Source of the DNA: Gigaspora rosea
Lineage: Eukaryota; Glomeromycota; Glomeromycetes; Diversisporales; Gigasporaceae
Reading direction: 5' to 3'
Assembly (NCBI GenBank): GCA_003550325.1
Contig: QKWP01000437.1
Coordinates: forward strand, 147,923 to 211,922
DNA: 64,000 nt
Shown here: piece after piece, positions 55,600 through 64,000 of the stretch
Position numbering within the stretch: the first letter of the stretch is position 1
How the letters are laid out: every line of letters begins with the position of its first letter
Position numbers and translations under genes: made by a program
The notes under the pieces: model-generated
Seen by the model: the letters and a program-made list of their open reading frames with translations, nothing else
What the model was told of the DNA's origin: nothing
The model's database searches: none

Positions 55600-56720
55600 A
55601 AAACTTATATTCATAACACCGTGTTATATAACACCTTATATTAAACTACTTTTCAAAATTTGTCAATATCTCAAAATTTTACTAGGGTAACCCTGTTACG
55701 TTATTAACAAAAAATGCTCCTCTTGCAATTTTACTATAAATCTAATTCTAATTCTAACCCTAATTCTAACCCTAATCCTAACTATAACTATAACTAGTTT
55801 GCATTATAGGGTGTTATATAACATGGGTGTTATGAATATAATATTTCTTAATTAATATATTTGAAAATTATTAATGATAAAATATTAAAAATATAATTTA
55901 TTTAGCTAAAATATAACATTAAATATAACAGTAATTATAAATCAAACCAGTGGTGTTAAACACCATTATGCGGTGTAACATGAAGATCAATATCAAAAAA
56001 ATAAACAAAAAAAAATAAACAAAAGTTAAAGTTGATAAATATTAAGTAGAGCAATAGTTAGGGTTAGGGTGAGGCATAGTATATAGTAAAATTTCGCAAG
56101 GGGGGTTTTTTTTTAAAAAAAAGGTGGGTTCATAGATAAAATTTTGAGTTAGAAGGTATTTTTTTTAAAAAAAAACAAACCAACAAAAATTTTATATTAC
56201 ACCTGATCTTTACGTTATACTGCATTTAAAAAATTTGATTGGTAAAAATTATTGTGGTGTTGAGCACCAGTGGTGTGATTTAGTAAACCCGAAATATAAA
56301 ATAAATAAATATTTATAAAAAAGAAATAAAAAAACTTTATAAAATTAGAATGAATAAACTATTAAATTATAGAAAATAACTAATAATCACCACAGGTAAT
56401 TATCATCTGTGATCTACAATGCATAAAAAATAAACAAAGCAAACAACTTTTATTAAATAAAAATCAAATCTCTTTAATATTAGGGTAAGGGTGAGAACTG
56501 GAATGGGGCAGGGGGCATAGTTTATACCAAAATTTAGCGAGGAAATTTTTTTTTGCATAAAAAAAAGTAGTTTCATAGACAAAATTTTAGATTAGAAGCA
56601 ATTTTAGCAATTTTTTAAAAAATTTTTGTTTTTGTTACACAAAAATTGATCTACATGTTACACCTGATCCTGAATTTTAATTGGTAAATTGACTACAAGT
56701 GATAATCACCTGTGGTGTAA
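55600..56720. mobile_element. row of three nested hairpin MITEs with AACCCTAA-like centres
   Basis: First: TATTCATAACACC(G)TGTTAT at 55610 and its inverse at 55842. Second: CAGTGGTGTTAAACACC at 55949 with CACCAGTGGTGTGA near 56270. Third: AATCACCACAGGTAATTATC at 56386 with GATAATCACCTGTGGTG near 56712. Each has an internal CTAACCCTAA or TTAGGGTTAGGG tract (55753, 56056, 56482) and an adjacent TAAAATTT(C/A)GC-AG block. Confidence 0.6.
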
Positions 56721-57303
56721 ATTAGCAATTTCCTAAATTATATTATCCAAACTTTTTCAGTGATTTGAAAAATAACTAAATTGTTTTTTATTTTAACTAA
56801 TAGTAAAATATTTGTGAATTTAATTATTTTAAACCCTATATTAATAAAAAAATTTTATTACTTTATATTTAGACAGAGAACATATTTTTTAAACTTAATG
56901 TTTTTAAAAAAAATTTAATAAAAAACATTTTAAATTTTGTAAATGTTCTCAAATTAAAAATGATGTTCTCATGAAAACATAAAAACATAAGATTTCCAAT
57001 ACTAACTCTGATCACTGCAGTATGTAATTAAAAGTAAAGTTAGCATGTGTTGGAATAATTATATTTTCTATTATAAACAATTTAGTAAAATGTTTAGGTT
57101 AAATTAGTTGTATTTGAAGTAATTTCAATAATAAAATACTATTAAAAATCTGTTACAAAACTTACTATTCTGGTGACTAATATATATAGTTGAATTAGTT
57201 TGTATCATAATTTCTATTATTCTAGTGCCATAGTTATAATTATATTTGTAATAGATTGTAATTTTAATATACTATAAAAATACTATGTTACAGAACTGTA
57301 ATA

Positions 57304-58223
57304 TCTCTTAATATGTAGGGTAGGTGCAGGCAAATTTGCCTGCAAAAAGTTATATAATATTTTTAAAAAAAAATTTTTTAAAAAAATTTTATTTGATTTT
57401 TGATATAATATTCTTTTAGATTTATATTTTGTTTTTAAATAGAAAATTATAATAAATAACTATATTATATATAAATTTATACAAAGTTAAAATTTTTCTA
57501 TTTTTATAAAATTAAAGAAAATAATTAAAGTTTTAAATTTAAAAAAATTTTTTAACTATATTTGATTCCCAAAATTAATATTAAAACTTTTATTTTAAGT
57601 TTTACTAAAAATAAAAAAATTAACCATTTTCAAAAAAAATTGTTTAAAATTGGTCTAAAAGTATTATATATATACATATTAAAATAATTATTAACATATT
57701 AAAAATCTTTAACATTGAATAACTCTTAACCTACTGGTCCGTTTTAGATGATTTAACTACCAAAATGATCATCTCAGTGAGACGATTCTAATAAATCCAA
57801 AATCGTTAAAATCAGATTACAGAATACTAAGATCAATAAATATTTGTAATATAAATAAAACATCATTAATTTTGGGATTCTGTGATTAAATTTTAGTGAT
57901 TTTAGGCTTATTAGAATCATCTCATTTAGATGATTATTTTGGTATTTAAATTATCCAAAATGGATCAGCAGATTAAAGGCTATTTACTATTAAAGATTTT
58001 TAATATTTTGATATAATATTATATATAGGCGAAAATATAATCTTTAGTTAGTAAACATTTTTATTATAACAAATTTTAAAATTAATACTTTGCCAAAGTA
58101 TTATATAGAGCTAACTAAATTAATTTAAATATGTATTAGGGGGACCTCTCCTACCTACTTTTTTAGCAATTGTGCAATAAATAAATTTTGTAAGCAAATT
58201 TGCCTATATAACGTATTAAGAGA
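57304..58223. mobile_element. TA-flanked element with GCAGGCAAATTTGCCTGC, copy C
   Basis: TA then TCTCTTAATATGTA at 57304; the right end inward is TCTCTTAATACGTTATATAG, then TA at 58224. AGGCAAATTTGCCTGC lies inside the left end and AAGCAAATTTGCCTAT inside the right. It is larger than copies A and B because the hairpin element at 57696-58006 is inserted in it. Confidence 0.75.
57696..58006. mobile_element. 311-bp palindromic element nested in copy C
   Basis: ATATTAAAAATCTTTAA ends face each other. Inside, CC(G)TTTTAGATGATTTAACTA / TTAAATTATCCAAAATGG, ACCAAAATGATCATCTCA / AGATGATTATTTTGGTA and GACGATTCTAATAA / TTATTAGAATCATCTC are mirror arms. A diverged copy lies at 61531-61875. Confidence 0.7.
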
Positions 58224-58225
58224 TA

Positions 58226-58674
58226 GCTAAAGTTTGCTAGTATATACAAAATCATTGTGATTTTTACTTCTGTTAATGTGAAAAATTTTATGAAAAATTT
58301 TATACAAAGCTTATTTACTCTAGCTATGTAAAAATTCTATCTTATAAGAAAAATGTACTATATAGAACAAGATAAAATCAGATAGGTACAGATCATTTTG
58401 GCATGGGTCAAGATCCAGATTTGTATGGGTATGGCTCAAGTAATTTAGATTTGATAGACCATATAGGACTGTGTGGTCATACCAATTGGACTGTAAATAG
58501 CTTAGGTTTTATAGCAGTTTACTAGTTAAATCAACACAGGATTTTTTGGTACAAGTAATAAATATAAATTTACATGCCACTACAATAATGATATCTGATA
58601 TGAATTTACTATTAAAATAAAAATTTACCATGCAAACTTTTTCTTATGATCCTTTGGACCAAAACTTTCTATAA
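58226..58674. other. intergenic, no gene seen
   Basis: 58390-58510 is less AT-biased (GGCATGGGTCAAGATCCAG) but has no readable product. Confidence 0.45.
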
Positions 58675-59640
58675 ATGCTGACCTACGAAAATTTTGTATT
58701 TTTATACATAACAAAAACTTTATCTAGAAGTAGCTTGGATATAGGACTTCAGATTGCATATGAGATAACTAAAATAGAGCTGAAAAAGATTTCTTCTTGT
58801 GGGTTTGGTTCTCCAGGTAAAAGACTTCATTGCTATAGAAAATGTAGTAGGGCTAAAACTCTGGAGTTTTTTGCCAAAAGATGCTTAAGTTCAGACAGAA
58901 ACATACTTTTGGTTATTAATACTATTCTACAAAACATAAAACTTATGCTCTTTACAAGTTTTGGTACCCTCAATATTTCTTCTTGGTTTTTTCAAAATTT
59001 TTGCTAAAAAGTAGAAAATCTAGCTTATCCCTTCCAAAAGATTGACAATATTTACTCCTCCCAATTTGGAAATACGCCTACTAAATTAGAGCCTGGTCAC
59101 GAGCAAGTTTCGATGCCTGCGAAATAAACATATAAGGATGATCTGGAGAAAAATACCAGAAAAAATTTCTTTTCTTCTAGAAGTTTCTTTTAGGCATACT
59201 TTTTTTTTTTTTTCTTTTTTTCTTTTTTAATGTACATATAATACTTTGACAGATATAGTTTCATGCAGTATTATATAATTTTTATTTACTTTTTCTTTTG
59301 CCCTTTGTGACTCTTTATATTTCTTTTGTTAGTTTATATCATTAGTATAGAGTTTTTCTTCGTTTCTTCATCTTTCATTTTTGTTAGTTTTGGTTTTTGT
59401 CTGGGTCTTGTAGTTACTTCTCCTTTTTTTTTATCTCCTTTTGTTTTTCATTTTATTTGATTTTTTTGAATGGTTGAGGTTATCCCTACATTGATACTAG
59501 ATGGGAGGGATTTGAAGAGAAATTCTTTGTCGCTCTTTAACATAGGCAGACAAAGTTTATATCTGCTTTATCCATAAGGTGGGGTGACCAGTCGCATGTA
59601 GGTGCTCTCGAAGTAACCACATGATGTCAAATTTTAGTTT
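58675..59640 (+). other. degenerate coding-like region, possible retroelement 3' end
   Basis: A 110-codon frame (58675-59007; GLQIAYEITKIELKKISSC, GSPGKRLHCYRKCSRAKTLE) is followed in another frame by AYPFQKIDNIYSSQFGNTP and LEPGHEQVSMPAK before TAA near 59126. A T-rich stretch (59197-59470) and a GC-richer tail (CTAGATGGGAGGGATTTGAA, GGGGTGACCAGTCGCATG) follow. The layout, decayed frame, poly-pyrimidine UTR and structured tail, would fit the 3' end of a LINE, but no reverse transcriptase motif is visible, so this is a guess. Confidence 0.3.
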
Positions 59641-60608
59641 TAAGTATCATGTATTAACAGGCTATAAATAGTACTCAATACTGGGTTTAATAAAATATCA
59701 GCAAGATGTGTCAAAGAGTAAAAAAAAATAAAAATATATATATATAAATTTACATAAGTAATCAATATAAAATGAATAAGCTAACTGCATATAAAGCAAA
59801 ATTTTATAAAAAGTTTTTTGTTAAAACACACAGAGAAACTTTATTAGTAAATCATGAAATATCACTCTTTTTTTTAAAAAAATCTTTTACTAATCTTTTG
59901 CTCTCCATGAAACAAGTCAACACGTATTATGAGCCAAGACATGTGTAATGTACAGATATGTGTCATCTGAAAATGCCATTTTATATAATATAATATTATA
60001 TGCCACCCTTACTGCAATATCTATACTATTTTACTATGCCATTTTATAAAACATTTCTGTATGTGCTACAAGATCTGTTTCATTTCAAGCATTCCTGATA
60101 CCAACCTGTACTACAACCTGCATACTTTTTTTATAGGCTGTAAGACTATACAAAGTCAATTTTTATATTGCATAACTTACTGACCAAATTTTTCCAAAAA
60201 ATATTTTAAAATTTCAATTGTACTAATTATTTAATTTTTGCTATTTAATTTTTTAGTAATTTCTATTTGTACACCTATGTATAAAATATGAGTACATATA
60301 ATAACTTAAATTTTGCTTTTTAAAGTTCTAACAAAAAAATTCTATGTAAAATTTAGTATAAATTATCTCTAATTATAACTTTTAATCTAATCTATTTTAC
60401 TTTAATTTGATTTGATTTTTTTTATTTAAATTTTCATTAAATTTTTTTATAAATTATACTCGTGCTTCATATATGGAAGTAAATTAATAAATTTTCTAAT
60501 TTTTTTTTTGACATTACTGATAGTAATCTTAATTTTTTGAAATTACTAATAGATCTGAAAAAAAGTCCAAAATATGTTATATGCAAACTGAAAAATCAAC
60601 TTCGTATA
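59641..60608. other. AT-rich intergenic, no gene seen
   Basis: Nothing recognised beyond T-runs. Confidence 0.5.
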
Positions 60609-60616
60609 GCCTTAGA

Positions 60617-61252
60617 AGGACCCTGAACAATCTATATGAGATCATATTTAAAAATTACTAATAGAGGCCCTTTTTTAAAAAATAGTTATATTTAAAAGTA
60701 GGTATTGAATAAAAAGGTTATATTTAAAAACAGCTAATGGTCAAAAAGAGTATATTTAAAAGAATGCTAATAGGGCAATTTTTATAAATTTTATATTTGA
60801 AATGTGCTAATGAAAATGTAAAATAGAATTAATTATTTTTTTAGAGAATAAAATATTTTTTTTTAGAAAATGAAATTGGTTTTATTGGGGTTTTTTTATA
60901 GAATGTAACTCAGTTTTTTTTATAAAGAATAACTTATTTTTTTTAAAAAAAAATATAACTAGTTTTTTTAAAAAACATAACTTTGATTTTTTTTTATATA
61001 ATACTGGATTTTTTTAGAGAATATAACTTGTTTTTTTTAGAAAATATAGCTTTGTGTTTTTTTTAAGAATGTAACTTTGGTTTGTTTTTTTTTTTTTTAT
61101 AAAATGTTATATTTCAAAAAAAAGTTAAAATTGGGTAAAAGTTCTATCTAATATTTAAAATTTAGCTTATATATACCAATATAAAAGTGCTAACCAAAAT
61201 AAAATTTACTAAAATACTCAAACATAAGCTCATATAGATTATTCAGGATCCT
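60617..61252. mobile_element. TIR element with imperfect 8-bp TSD
   Basis: AGGACCCTGAACAATCTATA and, inward, AGGATCCTGAATAATCTATA, both continuing TGAG, lie between GCCTTAGA (60609-60616) and GCTTTAGA (61253-61260). The interior is two arrays: TATATTTAAAA-GCTAAT units on the left, and AGAATATAACTNGTTTTTTT units (about nine) from 60840 to 61110. Confidence 0.7.
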
Positions 61253-61530
61253 GCTTTAGATATAAACATAAGCATATTAATTTATAGTATATTAAAAAAA
61301 TCTGATCCGCCTAAAATTTTAGAACATGCTATTATTCAAAATAAAAAATTAATGTTGTGTAGTCTAATACAGTCATTCCTCTCTATAGATACCAATTTGG
61401 TTGCGCCCTATTATAGTAATTGTTTAGAGGTGTGACTATAAATAAAATATCTTGTTATAGTTACATGCCATATGCCAATATGTGTTTAATATAATTTATA
61501 GTTGTAATAAATTGAAATACTATTAAAAAA

Positions 61531-61875
61531 TTTAAAATGTTTAATAGTGAATAACTTATAATTTAGTGGCCTAATTTAGATAAAATAACTACTAGGATGC
61601 TTGTCTCAATAAGACAATTCTAATAAGTCTACAATTGTTCAATCTAATTATGAAACCCAAAAAAATCACCAAGGATTTTTCACTCAGATATTTAAATTTA
61701 ATCAATTTTTAAATTTATAAAGTGGCACAATCCTTAATGATCTCAGAAACTTGTAATCAGATTTTAATAATTTTGGGCTCATTAGAATCGTTTCATTGAA
61801 ATGAATATTTTGGTAGTGTTTTATTCAAATCGGGTCATTGGATCAAAAGTTATTTGCTATTAAACCTTTATAAAT
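61531..61875. mobile_element. second copy of the palindromic element seen at 57696
   Basis: TTTAATAGTGAATAACTTAT, GATGCTTGTCTCAATAAGAC, AATTCTAATAAGTCTA on the left and GGGCTCATTAGAATCGTTTC, ATGAATATTTTGGTAGT, GTTATTTGCTATTAAA on the right mirror each other and align with the 57.7-kb copy. It is more diverged. Confidence 0.6.
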
Positions 61876-62291
61876 GATTTTAAATATATATTAATATGAA
61901 TATTGGCCAATCAGATTTTATAATTCATATTTAGTTAGAAATTGATAACTATAGTAAGGGTTATTATTAGTAAAATTGTTAAATAGTATTTATCATCAAT
62001 TTTTTGTTAGTTAATTTTATCGACTTAGCTAGCTTGGTCAGTTAATTTTTTATAAAATTGACTAAGCCATTTTAATATTAAGTAATATTAAAAATCATAA
62101 TAACCAATCAAAAATAGGCAAAATATAAAATGCTTTTTAATATCTATTGCCTTTAATATCCAATAAAACATTTGATTAGGTAAACTATACAAATACTTCC
62201 ATATGCATTATTTAATATAGTATAAATATATTTGTAAGTTCAATTAATTATGTAATAAATCTTTATATAATATTTAATACACATATATATC
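61876..62291. other. intergenic, no gene seen
   Basis: An inverted repeat AGTTAATTTTATCGACTTAG / TATAAAATTGACTAAGCC lies at 62010-62072. No coding signal. Confidence 0.45.
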
Positions 62292-62912
62292 CCTTACTTT
62301 GTAGAGGTTCACAAGCAAATTTGCCTGTATAATTACTATAAATATACCTCTGATCTAGTTTTTATAATATTTAAGAACAAGGATTATATTTTTGAATTAT
62401 TTAAACTTATATTATAAGACAAAAAGTTTATATTGTTTATAAGCTGAAAATATTAAATTTTAAAGAAATTTTTTAACCAAAAAAATATTTTACAATATCT
62501 TGGTGAATTCTTTAAATATTGGTTTTAAAAATATAGTTTCTTATACAACTTTTTGTAGTTTATATAAAGGATGACAACTTTCATTATTTGACTTTAAATG
62601 ATTTACTTGTAAAAATTAGGATTGTATTAGAAGTAAAAATTTTTTTTATAGACAGGAACATATAAAATTTGAGAAAACCTAAAGAAAAAATTCTATAGTA
62701 AAAGTTCCAAAACAAAAACTTTAAACTTTTATTACACCAAAGTTTTTATTAATTTTAAAAAAAAATTTATAATAAAGTTGATAAAACAGAACTAATATTA
62801 TATTTTTTACTTAGAAAGTATATAGCTAAAATTAATATTTAAGGTTTTATTTAAAAAATTTAAAATTTTAAAATTTTCGCAGGCAAATATGCCTGCATAA
62901 CAAATTAAGGGA
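62292..62912. mobile_element. TA-flanked element with GCAGGCAAATATGCCTGC, copy B
   Basis: TA then TCCCTTACTTTGTA at 62292; right end inward TCCCTTAATTTGTTATGCAG, then TA at 62913. The interior aligns with copy A (29801-30443) over nearly its length, same orientation. It ends 20 bp before the open frame that follows. Confidence 0.82.
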
Positions 62913-63384
62913 TAGAATTAATTATAATTATGTGGAAGAACTAATTAATGATGGTCAGACTCAATGTACAGAGCAGACTTTAGCTTCTTGCACAACTGTG
63001 AGAACTGAGTATACGGCGAGCGCTTTTACAGAAAACATTTACAGTACTTCAGATACCAAATCTTCATCTCTCTCTGAAGTACAACTCTCTTTTAATACTT
63101 CTCTATCACTAACTACTTCCATTTCTAATAACTACCCAATATCAGAAATTTATAATGAATCCTTACTTGAAAAAGACTTCAGTGATGAAGAAATTAAACT
63201 ACCTACAAACTCTATAAGTGAAAGAAACTTCTTCAATCCCTATCCTAGCCCTCTTGAAATATACAATCCAAAAGCATGCTATAACAAATTTCTTTACTAC
63301 CATAGACTACGAACACTCCATTCTCCACAAACTGTGGATTCTTTCTTGCATTATATACAAGAAAATTACCCTATGTTTATTTAA
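62913..63384 (+). CDS. partial serine/threonine-rich hypothetical ORF
   Basis: 150 codons are open from GTG at 62932 to TAA 63382, and the frame stays open upstream into the end of the adjacent element, with no ATG near the start. Sequence complexity and codon use look genuinely coding: QTLASCTTVRTEYTASAFTE, SSSLSEVQLSFNTSLSLTTS, then an acidic patch LLEKDFSDEEIKLP and a more conserved-looking tail RLRTLHSPQTVDSFLHYIQE-NYPMF. I do not recognise the family. It may be the last exon of a gene whose upstream part was displaced by the element at 62292, or a decayed transposase end. Confidence 0.45.
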
Positions 63385-63396
63385 AACAATATACCG

Positions 63397-63510
63397 TAGA
63401 TTCTCGAAATAGCGGGCCGGGGCGTTATTTCGAAAATCGCACCCCCTAAAAATAGCATAGGTGGTTTCGAAATAACGCCCATGCGCGTCCCGAAATAACG
63501 CGCACCCCAT
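63397..63510. mobile_element. best-preserved CGAAATAACGC hairpin unit
   Basis: TA-CCGTAGATTCTCGAAATAG, GGGGCGTTATTTCGAAAATC, CACCCCCTAAAAATAGCATA, GGTTTCGAAATAACGCCCAT, GCGCGTCCCGAAATAACGCG, CACC. It is GC-rich against the background. Its start matches the CCGTA end of the elements at 22244 and 43880. No matching right end is present, so it may be one end of a larger element. Confidence 0.7.
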
Positions 63511-64000
63511 TATATACATTAATACATATCACGTTACATACCGGTATATAATTTAATTTATGAACGTCCATAAAATATACCTGGCTATCACGTAGAAACA
63601 GAATAAACCCTTAATTTATTCCTTATACTGGTAATAAAAATGTCTTTTAGTTTTCGTCCCTTCTCTAAGAGAGATCAATAATAACAACATTGCATTTTTA
63701 AGAATTTATGTGTCTTAGATCTACTTTTTATGTCAAGCTTACCGGTAATTCACATAATTCTGTCTAGAACGTGCAATGCTTTCTTAGCATAACCATACCT
63801 TTTTCTATTTAATTCAAGATGCTCTGTTATAATTTTTTTAAAAACTTTTCATAGTAAGTCGCCTGATATGAAAGTATCAAGCATGAACGAATGTACATGG
63901 TAATAAAACGGTTTATAACAAGTGTAAGATTGCAAATGTATTTTTTTTCCTGCAGTCAGATTTCATTGACCATTGAATTTACACGAATACTTTTTTTTTT
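63511..64000. other. intergenic to the window end, no gene seen
   Basis: AT-rich, nothing recognised. Confidence 0.5.

Larger units (their letters stand above)
55169..57004. mobile_element. non-autonomous hAT-like element, TSD ACTCTGAT
   Basis: TAGTATTGGAAATCT at 55169 and, inward from 57004, TAGTATTGGAAATCT are perfect 15-bp ends between exact ACTCTGAT copies (55161-55168, 57005-57012). Next to the ends, ATGTTCTTATGAGAACATAA and ATGTTTTCATGAGAACATCA are related hairpins. The 1836-bp interior is not coding: it holds the pyrimidine tract and a row of smaller hairpin elements. It interrupts the dispersed monomer array. Confidence 0.88.

Noticed and set aside
55753-55785. True telomere or subtelomere
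   Set aside because: The AACCCTAA tracts are only 10-30 bp, irregular, and lie within transposable elements.

Overview
The window reads as nuclear DNA of an arbuscular mycorrhizal fungus, most likely Rhizophagus irregularis or a close relative (Glomeromycotina). This is inferred from very high A+T with long homopolymers, spliceosomal introns of about 90-200 nt with GTAAGT/GTAATN donors and AG acceptors, an F-box protein with 28-residue leucine-rich repeats, Sel1-repeat proteins, and a Sel1-kinase fusion whose kinase has DLG in place of DFG. These families are known to be expanded in that lineage.

Genes are few. An F-box/LRR gene lies at 2072-3577. A Sel1-only gene lies at 13077-14186. A five-exon Sel1-kinase gene lies at 47419-50681; it has a 20-nt micro-exon and a single-base deletion in exon 1. 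The two Sel1 genes share a homologous N-terminal region of about 70 residues, and decayed Sel1 relics at 22.9 kb (minus) and 40.8 kb (plus) suggest birth and death of the family in this window. Weaker candidates are a truncated 3' gene end at the left edge, a small minus-strand ORF at 14882-15040, an unidentified minus-strand pseudogene at 21591-21974 and a serine-rich partial ORF at 62913-63384.

The rest is almost entirely mobile and repetitive DNA, much of it nested, and many element borders can be fixed from target-site duplications (TSDs). Six elements with hAT-like TAG/AAG termini and 8-bp TSDs lie at 9.6, 29.2, 33.9, 37.3, 45.6 and 55.2 kb. Five of them start with TAG at both ends, the left end of the 33.9 kb copy is AAG, and five TSDs are exact. 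An element with AGG ends at 60.6 kb has a 7-of-8 duplication. A decayed hAT transposase gene (32.2-36.1 kb) is itself split by one of the non-autonomous elements. Long-TIR Mutator-like elements with 9-bp TSDs lie at 23.3, 27.6 and 38.5 kb. TA-flanked elements include a family with a palindromic subterminal GCAGGCAAATTTGCCTGC (29.8, 57.3, 62.3 kb), a CAGCTGTT MITE at 41.5 kb and a CCGTA family at 43.9 kb. A tRNA-headed SINE with a perfect 16-bp TSD is at 42.7 kb. The segment 37.3-40.3 kb is a four-level nest whose order of insertion can be read.

The most unusual structure is a 2.3-kb inverted repeat at 15074-17352. Each 1057-bp arm is bounded by its own short inverted repeats and carries the same frameshifted fragment of a Crypton-like tyrosine-recombinase (DUF3504-like) N-terminal region, with smaller nested palindromes between and beside the arms. 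Other large structures are a 1-kb palindrome at 53.4-54.4 kb, a roughly 1.9-kb minisatellite at 18.3-20.2 kb that contains the only N, and a roughly 300-nt pure-pyrimidine tract at 55.3 kb.
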